Assembly: GCF_001425175.1 (NCBI RefSeq)
Contig: NZ_LMDV01000008.1
Span: forward strand, 91,363-155,362
Direction: 5' to 3'
From: Nocardioides sp. Root1257
GTDB lineage: Bacteria > Actinomycetota > Actinomycetes > Propionibacteriales > Nocardioidaceae
DNA length: 64,000 bases
This document shows, piece after piece, positions 25,087 to 32,258 of the stretch. The stretch's first letter is position 1; every line of letters starts with the position of its first letter. Position numbers and translations under genes: made by a program. The notes below the pieces were generated by a model. The model was not told where the DNA came from, made no database searches, and was given only the letters and a program-made list of their open reading frames with translations.

Positions 25087-25638
25087 ATGATGAGCGGCGT
25101 GCGCCTGTCCCGACCGACTCGGTGCGTTGTTGCGGTGATGTTCTTGACCGCAGTCATCGCTGCCTGTGGCAACGACACTTCTGGACCGCTGGAGCTTCAG
25201 GGCCACGGCGGGATGACGGCCGACCCCGTCGCACGCGGCGTGTGGTTCAGGACTTCCGGCTGTTTGTCGACCGAGAGCGAACCGGCCGACGTGATGATCA
25301 CGGGCATCACCACATCTCCGACCAGCGACCACGTGTCGACGCGGGTGACGTGGAACGATGGTTCACCGGTGGTGATCGCGAAGCACGGACAACCACCCGT
25401 CGCATACAAGCCGGTGACACAGACGACTCACACGGGCGGCACCCTCGACGGTTGTTCTCTCGACGTCGCCGTCGTCCTGTCCCCGGACACGGCACCGGTC
25501 GTCGTCCGAGACGTCACCGTGGACTACGAGGTCGATGGCAAGGCGTATTCGGCGCGAACCACGCTCGACGTCACCTTGTGCCCAGCGCGCACCCGCGCGA
25601 GCGTCTCGGGTGGATGCAGCGAACCAGCCAGTCCCTGA
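25087..25638 (+). CDS. Putative lipoprotein, unknown function
   Basis: A 183-residue protein with a lipoprotein signal: basic start (MSGVRLSRPTRC), hydrophobic VVAVMFLTAVIAAC with Cys27 as likely lipid anchor. The mature part is mainly beta-strand in character with Thr/Val-rich stretches such as TGITTSPTSDHVSTRVTW and paired cysteines (SGCLSTE, GCSLD, TLCPA). No family recognised. Base composition is lower in GC than the neighbours and it sits beside a palindrome-rich patch, so recent acquisition is possible. Start is at 25087 or 25090. Confidence 0.68.
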   Translation: MMSGVRLSRPTRCVVAVMFLTAVIAACGNDTSGPLELQGHGGMTADPVARGVWFRTSGCLSTESEPADVMITGITTSPTSDHVSTRVTWNDGSPVVIAKHGQPPVAYKPVTQTTHTGGTLDGCSLDVAVVLSPDTAPVVVRDVTVDYEVDGKAYSARTTLDVTLCPARTRASVSGGCSEPASP

Positions 25639-25965
25639 CGGCTCCATCTGCCACTATCCGAGCGTGATTGCTGGCGCTGTCCGAGATGCCGCACCCGATG
25701 AGCGGGCGTCGTGACCCGCATCCGCTCATGCCGCTGACGGGGCGCATCGTGCCGCGCAGCGGATATCTTCGCTCCGTGGCCGCCTCGTCAACCTGAGAAT
25801 CCCCGCGCAGCACGGGAGCACGTGGGACTCGATGCTGGCCGGCGTCGCGTGGATCCTGTTGGTCTGCTCCGCGGTGATCGCCCTCGTGAGTGGTCGACCC
25901 AGCGACAGGTCGGAGTAGCGGCCCGACCACCAGGGCCGCCACGACCGCTGCGACGCCGGCGAGGG
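25639..25965. other. Intergenic stretch, no confident gene
   Basis: A hairpin at 25698-25729 follows the lipoprotein gene. A very short frame at 25832-25918 (ATG to TAG, 28 residues) would encode one membrane segment, VAWILLVCSAVIALV, but it has no visible ribosome-binding site and no recognisable relative, so it is only mentioned. I see nothing else. Confidence 0.4.
25698..25729 (+). terminator. Hairpin downstream of the lipoprotein gene
   Basis: ATGAGCGG (25698-25705) pairs perfectly with CCGCTCAT (25722-25729), with further GCG/CGC pairing inside. No T-run follows. Possible terminator. Confidence 0.35.
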
Positions 25966-26151
25966 TCAGCCCACTCGGAGGAGCAGCGCCAGCGCGAGCA
26001 GGCCCACCCCCACAGCGAGCAGGGCCAGATGGATCAGCTTGACGACGCGCACGTCGCGAGCGGCTCGGTTCGTCGCCGCGGCCGTCGCAGGGTCCGTCAG
26101 GTCAGGTTCGGGACGGTCCTCGTCGTCGTCCCAGCGGTGGTGCAGTCGCAC
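25966..26151 (-). CDS. Small membrane protein (61 residues), unknown function
   Basis: A short frame from GTG 26151. The N-terminal half is acidic and polar (WDDDEDRPEPDLTDP), the C-terminal half is a single membrane segment (VKLIHLALLAVGVGLLALALLLRVG). GGGAGG lies directly before the GTG, too close for an ideal ribosome-binding site. It is divergent from the ceramidase-like gene with 51 bases between. The polar-then-hydrophobic layout is protein-like, but no relative is recognised, so the call is tentative. Confidence 0.45.
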   Translation of the reverse strand: MRLHHRWDDDEDRPEPDLTDPATAAATNRAARDVRVVKLIHLALLAVGVGLLALALLLRVG

Positions 26152-26190
26152 CCTCCCAGTGTCGCCCCGAGATCAGACCCGCGCACCCCC

Positions 26191-26196
26191 TAGGGT
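26191..26196 (+). promoter_or_regulatory. Leaderless -10 box of the ceramidase-like gene
   Basis: TAGGGT six bases before ATG 26203, one of the clearest examples of the pattern. Confidence 0.5.
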
Positions 26197-26202
26197 CACC
26201 CC

Positions 26203-27042
26203 ATGCCGACACGCTCGCTGCGCCCGCTGGCGTACGCCGCGGCGACGGCCGTGCTGTCGACCGGCCTGCTGGTGCTGGCGATCGGGCAGGGCTGGCTGGG
26301 GCCGGACGTCGGCCGTGGGGCGAACTTCTGCGAGGCGGCGCGCGACGGGTGGGTGAAGCAGCCGGCGAACTCGTGGTCGAACCTGGGGTTCGTGCTCGCC
26401 GGGCTGCTGGTGGCGTGGCGCGCGGGTCGGCGCGACCAGCTCGGCGACGTGCTGCCGCAGCACCCGCCGCTGGCGACGGCGTACGCGTGCGTCGTGGTGT
26501 TCCTCGGGCCGGCGAGCGCGGCGATGCACGCGACGCAGGCCGAGCGCGGGGGCGACCTCGACATGCTCAGCATGTACCTGGTCGCGTCCTTCGCCGCGGC
26601 GTACGCGCTGATGCGGTGGCTGCGGCAGGGGCGGGTGCTGTTCGCGCAGCTCTTCCTGCTCTTCGTCGAGGGCTGCGAGCTGGTCGGGTCGTACGACGGG
26701 CAGGTGCCGGTCGTCGACTTCGCGGGCAACGTCGCGTTCGCCGCCCTGCTGCTGACGGCGGTCGTCGTCGAGGTGCGGCTCTGGCTGCGGGCGGGCCGGT
26801 CCCCCGGCCTGATGCCGCGCACCGACCTGCGCTGGGGTGCGGCTGCGCTCGGCGCGATCCTGGTCGCGTTCGCGATCTGGAACGCCACCAAGACCGCGTG
26901 GTGCGATCCGCACTCGCTGCTGCAGGGACACGCGGCCTGGCACCTGCTGGATGCCGCCTCCGCCTACCTCCTCTTCCGCCTGTGGGCAAGCGAGTTGGCC
27001 GAGATGACAGACAAGATCAGCCGTTCGGACAGTTCCCGGTAA
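26203..27042 (+). CDS. Ceramidase-domain (CREST-like) membrane protein
   Basis: A 279-residue membrane protein with about seven hydrophobic segments. Family landmarks are ANFCEA and QPANSWSNLGFVLAGLLVAW, then the His/Asp pair in MHATQAERGGDLDMLSMYL, and a C-terminal HAAWHLLDAASAYLLF. These fit the alkaline ceramidase/CREST superfamily, in which the His and Asp residues hold a zinc ion. Bacterial members have unproven substrates; sphingolipids are rare in actinomycetes, so amide-lipid hydrolysis is only an inference. The start is ATG 26203. Confidence 0.78.
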   Translation: MPTRSLRPLAYAAATAVLSTGLLVLAIGQGWLGPDVGRGANFCEAARDGWVKQPANSWSNLGFVLAGLLVAWRAGRRDQLGDVLPQHPPLATAYACVVVFLGPASAAMHATQAERGGDLDMLSMYLVASFAAAYALMRWLRQGRVLFAQLFLLFVEGCELVGSYDGQVPVVDFAGNVAFAALLLTAVVVEVRLWLRAGRSPGLMPRTDLRWGAAALGAILVAFAIWNATKTAWCDPHSLLQGHAAWHLLDAASAYLLFRLWASELAEMTDKISRSDSSR

Positions 27043-27244
27043 AGAAATGAGGCGGGACGAACACCGTCCGGATTCCCGGTGCTAGACCGGTCCAGCAACA
27101 CCACGCGGCTCGGCGCGGACAGCAATTGGGGAGAGTCGCTGCATGCGTTTCGCATGCCGCGCTGGGGTGGCGGTCTTGCGAGACGTGTGCGTGCTCTCCG
27201 AAGGGTGCCCCGAGGGGGGCAACAACGAGAGGTACGCACCCAAC
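27043..27244 (+). promoter_or_regulatory. Structured leader of the exported-protein gene
   Basis: This 200-bp gap holds two hairpins, GGACG-AACAC-CGTCC (27055-27069) and the perfect GCATGCG-TTT-CGCATGC (27141-27157). The longest frame into the next gene passes through it but lacks protein-like character. A long 5' leader is unusual in a window dominated by leaderless promoters. No known riboswitch class is recognised. Confidence 0.35.
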
Positions 27245-27658
27245 ATGTCCAAGCTCTTCCTCGCACTCGGCGCCGGTGGCGCCGTCACTGCGGCCGTCGT
27301 CGCCTCGGCGGCGAGCATCGGTTCGGTCAACTCGACCGACCTCGGCGCCGGCACGACCGTCGTCGCCAGCTGCGACAGCAGCGTCGACGTCGACTACACC
27401 ACGTCGTACGACAGCACCGAGGGCGGCTACAAGGTCGCCACCGTCACGCTCAGCAACCTCGCCAACGCCTGCATCGGGCAGGACGTGACCCTGACGGTCC
27501 AGGGTCCGGGCGGCTCCAAGGCCTCCCTCGACGAGCTCGACGGCGTCGTCGCCGACGACGGCGCCGCGACCCCGGCGGCCGTCCCGCTGGTGTTCACGCT
27601 CACCGACACCGTGATGGCGTCGGACGTCACCGGGCTGGCCGTCGTCATCAGCGGCTGA
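27245..27658 (+). CDS. Small exported protein, candidate substrate of the adjacent SipW-type signal peptidase
   Basis: A 137-residue protein starting MSKLFLALGAGGAVTAAV. The N-terminus has a short basic start and a hydrophobic core with small residues up to ASIGSVNS near residue 28, like signal peptides of SipW-dependent (TasA/camelysin-type) proteins. The mature part is Thr/Val/Ser-rich and beta-like, with two cysteines (SCDSS, NACIG) that could form a disulfide. No family recognised. It lies 37 bases before the signal peptidase fusion gene. A longer frame from 27143 would prevent recognition of the signal peptide. Confidence 0.72.
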   Translation: MSKLFLALGAGGAVTAAVVASAASIGSVNSTDLGAGTTVVASCDSSVDVDYTTSYDSTEGGYKVATVTLSNLANACIGQDVTLTVQGPGGSKASLDELDGVVADDGAATPAAVPLVFTLTDTVMASDVTGLAVVISG

Positions 27659-27695
27659 CGCGTAACGATCGGGGGGCGGCCCAGCAGGGCCGGGC

Positions 27696-29633
27696 ATGGT
27701 CGAGCTCGAGATCCGGGCGAGGCGGCGCAGGACGTGGCTGCGCCGCCTCTTCAGCCTGCTCGGGTGGCTCGGCACCCTGGTCCTCCTGGCGCTCGCCGTC
27801 CCGACCCCGCTCGGGCCGCCGCCCCTGGGGGTCACCGTCGTCTCGGGGCCGTCGATGCTGCCCACCTACGACCCGCAGGACCTGCTGGTCACCTGGCGTG
27901 CGAGCGACTACCCGGTCGGCACGCCGATCGTCTACGGCATCCCGGCCGGCCAGGCCGGCGCGGGCCTGAACGTCGTGCACCGGGTGGTCAAGGTCCTGCC
28001 CGACGGCACCCACCTCACGCAGGGTGACAACAACGACCACATCGACCCGTGGGAGCCGGTCGACTCCGACGTCCACGGCAAGGTGGTCGTGCGGGTCCCG
28101 CACGGCGGGCGGATGCTGCGCATCTTCGGCTCGCCGATGGTGCTCGCCGTCCTCGCGGGCATCCTGACCGCGGCGGCCGTGCTCAAGCGGCCCGAGGAGG
28201 ACGAGGACCCGCCGATCCCGCCGTGGTGGCGGTCGCGCCACCGCAAGCGGCACCGCAGGCACACCCGGCCTGTCGCACCCGCCGTGTCCCGGGCGGTCGC
28301 CCTCGCTGCGGTGACCGGGCTCGTGCTCGGCGTGGTCCCAGCGCGTGCCGCCGACCTCGGCCAGGTCCGGTCGGCCGACCTCTACGCGACGTCGGTGTCC
28401 GCGGCCGTCGCGGCGAACCCGGTGTCCTACGAGCAGACGCTCACGAGCGAGACCGCCACGCAGTACTGCGCGACCGTGGTGGTGACCAACCACTCCGACC
28501 AGGCCGTGCAGTGGGAGGTGACGCTCAACATCGCGGCTGCGCCGTACAACGCCGAGTCGATCGCGTCCTCCTACAACGTCACGACGGTGACCTTCAGCGC
28601 CAACGCGTGGCGGGTGCGCGGGGTCGACTGGAACGCCGCGCTCGGCGCCGGCCAGTCCTACACCTGGGGCTACTGCGCCAACCGGCCGGCGGGCAGCCTG
28701 GTCGACGCGACGACCACCGTGAACGTCACCCAGTCCGACGCGCAGTCCTACTGCGCGACCGTCACCGTCTCGACCACGTCCACCGCCTGGATCCGGTGGC
28801 GGGCGACCCTCAACCGCAGCACGCCCGGCATCACGGACAGCGCCTACTGGCTCGCGGCCCAGCCGACGAACACCAACAACATGACCAGCATCTCGTTCGA
28901 CGCCGGGACCGGCACCTGGGTGGCCCGCGGCGTGTCCAGCAACGAGTACGTCCGGTCGGGCACCAACGCGACCTTCGGCTACTGCGCCCCCGCGGGTGCC
29001 GCGGCGCCGTACGTCGATGCGACGCTCGCCGTGTCGATCACCAGCCAGGACAGCCAGCAGTACTGCGCCAGCGTCACCGCCTCGACCACGTCGGCGACCT
29101 ACGTGAAGTGGAAGGCGACCATCAACCACAGCACGACGACCCTGTCCGGCAACACCTACTGGCTGAACGCCGTGCCCACGAACTTCAGCAACGTCGCCAC
29201 CGTCTCCTTCGACGCGAGCACGGGCACGTGGGTCGTCCAGGGGCTGTCCTACAACCAGCTGATCAAGTCGGGATCCCCCGCCACGTGGAGCTTCTGCGCC
29301 CCGACGAACCAGTCGGCCGCGCTCGTCGACGCGACCGTCTCGGTCCAGCTCAACGGCACCAGCAGCACGCCGGGCGGCCAGTACTGCGCGACCGTCACGG
29401 TCTCGACGACCTCGACGGACTTCGTGAAGTGGCGGGCCGTCCTCACCCAGAGCACGCCGAACCTGACGGGGCCGAACTACGCGCTGACCTCGCAGCCCAC
29501 CAACTTCTGGAACTCGACGTCGATCGACTTCACGTCGGGGAGCGGGACCTTCCAGTGGCGACTGCGCGGCGCCGGCTACAACGACCTGATCAAGGCCGGC
29601 TCGCCGCAGACGTTCGGCTTCTGCCGGGGCTAG
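27696..29633 (+). CDS. SipW-type signal peptidase I fused to four CBM2-like repeats
   Basis: A 645-residue protein. After a membrane segment (residues 18-35), SGPSMLPTY gives catalytic Ser53; NVVHRV places His95 where bacterial type I enzymes have Lys, as in SipW/archaeal-type peptidases; TQGDNND (108-114) is the conserved box E. A second membrane segment is at 147-164, a basic linker at 179-191, then a signal-peptide-like stretch (198-215) ending in ARA-AD near 218. Four repeats follow, each with a Cys pair about 70-80 residues apart: Cys258/327, 353/430, 457/534, 564/643, with YCATVTV and conserved Trp, resembling CBM2 modules. Confidence 0.82.
   Translation: MVELEIRARRRRTWLRRLFSLLGWLGTLVLLALAVPTPLGPPPLGVTVVSGPSMLPTYDPQDLLVTWRASDYPVGTPIVYGIPAGQAGAGLNVVHRVVKVLPDGTHLTQGDNNDHIDPWEPVDSDVHGKVVVRVPHGGRMLRIFGSPMVLAVLAGILTAAAVLKRPEEDEDPPIPPWWRSRHRKRHRRHTRPVAPAVSRAVALAAVTGLVLGVVPARAADLGQVRSADLYATSVSAAVAANPVSYEQTLTSETATQYCATVVVTNHSDQAVQWEVTLNIAAAPYNAESIASSYNVTTVTFSANAWRVRGVDWNAALGAGQSYTWGYCANRPAGSLVDATTTVNVTQSDAQSYCATVTVSTTSTAWIRWRATLNRSTPGITDSAYWLAAQPTNTNNMTSISFDAGTGTWVARGVSSNEYVRSGTNATFGYCAPAGAAAPYVDATLAVSITSQDSQQYCASVTASTTSATYVKWKATINHSTTTLSGNTYWLNAVPTNFSNVATVSFDASTGTWVVQGLSYNQLIKSGSPATWSFCAPTNQSAALVDATVSVQLNGTSSTPGGQYCATVTVSTTSTDFVKWRAVLTQSTPNLTGPNYALTSQPTNFWNSTSIDFTSGSGTFQWRLRGAGYNDLIKAGSPQTFGFCRG
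28434..29624 (+). repeat. Four tandem CBM2-like repeat units in the peptidase gene
   Basis: Coding repeats at about 28434-28676, 28713-28985, 29022-29297 and 29334-29624. Each unit begins QYCA/SYCA, has a central W-x-W or W-K/R-A motif, a PTNxxN turn in units 2-4, and closes with a Phe/Tyr-Cys pair. Units 2-4 are more alike than unit 1, which suggests tandem duplication. Confidence 0.75.
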
Positions 29634-31090
29634 TAGAAGCCGAAGCGGGCCAGCGGCTCGACCAGCTCGCGCTCCTCGTAGGACAGGTGCGACGTCATGG
29701 TGTCGGCGAGCAGGTCGACGGCGTCGCGCAGGCGAGTCAGACCGTCCGGCTCCCCTGGATCCTGGGGAGACACCAGGGCGACCAGCGCCCGGTCGACGTC
29801 GTCGAGCACGTCGGCGATCACGTGGTGCTCCGCCTCGAGCCGGTCGATGACCGGCACCAGGTCGTCGTCGCTCGCGCGCAGGTGCGGGAACATCGACGTG
29901 TCCTCGATGGTGTGGTGCGTGGTGACCACACGGCAGTAGGACTGGCAGTAGGCGCCGAGCGCCCAGTCGTTCTGCCGCATCGTCATCGCGTTGATCAGCG
30001 AGCGCGCGGCACCGACCTCGAGCGTGCCGGCCTCCACCTGCGAGATCAGGTCGAAGAGCTGCGCGAGCTCCGAGCGCAGGTGGTCGTGCACGTCGACGAG
30101 GTGCTGACCCGCGGCCCGCTCGTGGGCGGTCCACGCCAACGGCGCACCCGAGGACGCGTACGTCGGCCGGGTCGACTCGTCCCACGGCGACCGCTCGCTG
30201 CGGCGTACGCCGTCGTCGGGCGTAGGCCGCACCGCAGCGCCGCCGGAGCGCACCTCGACGGGAGCGGGATCGGGCACGGCCGCTCGTGGCGCGCCGGTCC
30301 GCTCGGCGGCGACCAGCTCGCGCACGGCCGGCGCCACCTCGGTCCCGAACCGCTGGATGGTGCCCGGGTCGTCACCGCCCACGATGAAGGTGCTGGTCCC
30401 GTGCGTCAGGGTCAGCTCGGCCAGCCACTCCGGCCAGGCCCGGTCGTCGGAGGGGTTGACGTTGTAGAGCCGCCGCACCGTGCTCGGGTCGCGGCCCGCC
30501 TCGAGAGCCGCGGCGTCGATGCGGGCGTTGCGCTCGGCCAGCTCCTCCGGCGGCACGTAGGACTGGCTCGGCAGCCAGCCGTCGCCGACCCGGCCGGTGA
30601 GGGCCAGCATCCTCGGGCCGATCGCGCCGATCCAGACCTCGACGTCGTGCACGGGCGCCGGCCCGGACCGCCAGGCACGCCGGATCACGTCGATGCCGTC
30701 GTCGAGCGCGGCCAGCGCCTCCCCCGGCGTACGACGCGGTCCGCCGGCGGCCACGATGGCGTCCCAGAACGCCCCGGCGCCGATGCCCAGCTCGACCCGC
30801 CCGCGACTCAGGACGTCGAGGCTGGCGACGGTCTTCGCGAGCACGTACGGCGGTCGCAGCGGCAGGTTGCTGACGTTGGTGGTGACCCGCAGGCTCGACG
30901 AGCGCGCCAGGATCGTCGCGATCAGCGCCCACGCGTCGAGGAAGCGCTTCTGGTACGGGTGGTCCTGGACGGTCGCGAGCTCGAGACCGGCCGCCTCGGT
31001 CAGCAGCGCGAGCTCGACGACCCGATCGGGCTGGGCGGCGTCCGGCGTGAGGAACGTGCCGAACTGGAGGTCCTGGCCGTAGTCGGGCAT
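29630..31090 (-). CDS. LLM-class flavin oxidoreductase fused to a hemerythrin domain
   Basis: A 486-residue fusion. Residues 1 to about 270 form a luciferase-like (LLM) flavin/F420 oxidoreductase: TVQDHPYQKRF, LGIGAGAFWDAI, GDGWLPSQSYVPPEE. A linker rich in Pro/Arg leads to a C-terminal HHE hemerythrin region (about 345-475) with VDVHDHLRSEL, RVVTTHHTIEDTSMFP, LEAEHHVIADVL and the final SHLSYEERELVEPL, the metal-binding His and Glu set. Such fusions are known but rare in actinobacteria. The di-iron domain may sense oxygen or supply it. Start ATG 31090; divergent from the antiporter. Confidence 0.85.
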   Translation of the reverse strand: MPDYGQDLQFGTFLTPDAAQPDRVVELALLTEAAGLELATVQDHPYQKRFLDAWALIATILARSSSLRVTTNVSNLPLRPPYVLAKTVASLDVLSRGRVELGIGAGAFWDAIVAAGGPRRTPGEALAALDDGIDVIRRAWRSGPAPVHDVEVWIGAIGPRMLALTGRVGDGWLPSQSYVPPEELAERNARIDAAALEAGRDPSTVRRLYNVNPSDDRAWPEWLAELTLTHGTSTFIVGGDDPGTIQRFGTEVAPAVRELVAAERTGAPRAAVPDPAPVEVRSGGAAVRPTPDDGVRRSERSPWDESTRPTYASSGAPLAWTAHERAAGQHLVDVHDHLRSELAQLFDLISQVEAGTLEVGAARSLINAMTMRQNDWALGAYCQSYCRVVTTHHTIEDTSMFPHLRASDDDLVPVIDRLEAEHHVIADVLDDVDRALVALVSPQDPGEPDGLTRLRDAVDLLADTMTSHLSYEERELVEPLARFGFY

Positions 31091-31115
31091 GCGTCCATCC
31101 TGCCTGGTGGGTCCG

Positions 31116-31121
31116 TAGGGT
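31116..31121 (+). promoter_or_regulatory. Leaderless -10 box of the Ca2+/H+ antiporter gene
   Basis: TAGGGT six bases before ATG 31128 in the 37-bp divergent gap with the LLM-hemerythrin gene. Confidence 0.5.
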
Positions 31122-31127
31122 TCAGGC

Positions 31128-32255
31128 ATGAGCACGCGGAGCGCCTGGCTGAGCTGGACCACGTTGGCACCCCTGGCCGCGATCGTCGTGCTCGCCTTCG
31201 CGTGGGGACACCACCCGGGGACGTTCGCGGCCGTCGGCATCGGGATCTTCCTCGTCGGCGCGGTGCTCTCCGCCGTCCACCACGCCGAGGTCGTCGCGCA
31301 CCGGGTCGGCGAGCCCTTCGGGTCACTGCTGCTGGCCGTGGCGGTGACGGTGATCGAGGTCGCCCTGATCGTCACGCTGATGCTCGGCGGCAGCGACACC
31401 TCCGCGCTGGCACGCGACACGGTGTTCGCCGCGGTGATGATCACGCTCAACGGCATCGCCGGGCTCTCGCTGCTGATCGCGGCCGTGAAGTACCGGATGG
31501 CCGTCTTCAACCCCGAGGGCGCGGGCTCGGCGCTGATGACCGTGGTCGCACTCGCGACCCTGACCCTGGTGCTGCCGCGCTTCACGACCAGCCACCCCGG
31601 TCCGGAGTTCTCGTCGGCCCAGCTCACCTTCGCCGCGGTCGCGTCCCTCGGCCTCTACGGCATCTTCGTCTTCACCCAGACGGTCAAGCACCGCGACTTC
31701 TTCCTGCCCGTCTCGACCGGCCCCGGGTCGGGCAGCGTCGACCGACCCGTCTCCGGGCCGGTCGACGAGGACAGCGACGGCCACGCCGACCCGCCGAGCG
31801 ACCGCGCTGCCCTCGCGAGCCTCGTGCTGCTGATCCTGGGCCTGGTCGCGGTCGTCGGGCTGGCGAAGGTCGAGTCCTACCCGATCGAGGACGGCGTCGA
31901 CTTCCTGGGCTTCCCGCACTCGTTCGTCGGTGTCGTGATCGCGCTCCTGGTGCTGCTGCCCGAGTCGATCGCGGCCGGCCGGGCCGCCGCCCAGAACAGG
32001 GTGCAGACCAGCCTCAACCTCGCCTACGGCTCCGCGATGGCGAGCATCGGCCTCACCATCCCCGCGATCGCGGTCGCCTCGATCTGGCTCGACGGCCCAC
32101 TCGTGCTCGGCCTGGAGCCGACCCAGATGGTGCTGCTGCTGGTCTCGGTGATCGTCTCGATCCTCACCGTCGTGCCGGGGCGCTCGAAGTCGCTGCAGGG
32201 CTTCGTGCACCTGTCGCTGCTCGCGGCGTTCGTCTTCCTCGCGATCAACCCGTAG
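31128..32255 (+). CDS. Ca2+/H+ antiporter (ChaA/CaCA family)
   Basis: A 375-residue membrane protein with about ten to eleven segments. The two alpha repeats of the cation exchanger family are visible: AVTVIEVALIVTLML ... NGIAGLSLLIAAVKY in the first half and VLLPESIAAGRAAAQNRVQTSLNLAYGSAMASIGLTIP in the second. A hydrophilic loop of about 45 residues (GSVDRPVSGPVDEDSDGHADPP) separates them. It probably exports Ca2+ or Na+/K+ in exchange for protons. Convergent with rodA, with 3 bases between. Confidence 0.88.
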   Translation: MSTRSAWLSWTTLAPLAAIVVLAFAWGHHPGTFAAVGIGIFLVGAVLSAVHHAEVVAHRVGEPFGSLLLAVAVTVIEVALIVTLMLGGSDTSALARDTVFAAVMITLNGIAGLSLLIAAVKYRMAVFNPEGAGSALMTVVALATLTLVLPRFTTSHPGPEFSSAQLTFAAVASLGLYGIFVFTQTVKHRDFFLPVSTGPGSGSVDRPVSGPVDEDSDGHADPPSDRAALASLVLLILGLVAVVGLAKVESYPIEDGVDFLGFPHSFVGVVIALLVLLPESIAAGRAAAQNRVQTSLNLAYGSAMASIGLTIPAIAVASIWLDGPLVLGLEPTQMVLLLVSVIVSILTVVPGRSKSLQGFVHLSLLAAFVFLAINP

Positions 32256-32258
32256 GGA

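Noticed and set aside
25832..25918. 28-codon frame encoding one membrane segment
   Set aside because: No ribosome-binding site, no recognisable relative and no leaderless -10 at correct spacing, so not listed as a gene.
27043..27244. Known riboswitch (cyclic di-GMP or c-di-AMP) in the exported-protein leader
   Set aside because: The two hairpins do not match either consensus. Left as an uncharacterised structured leader.
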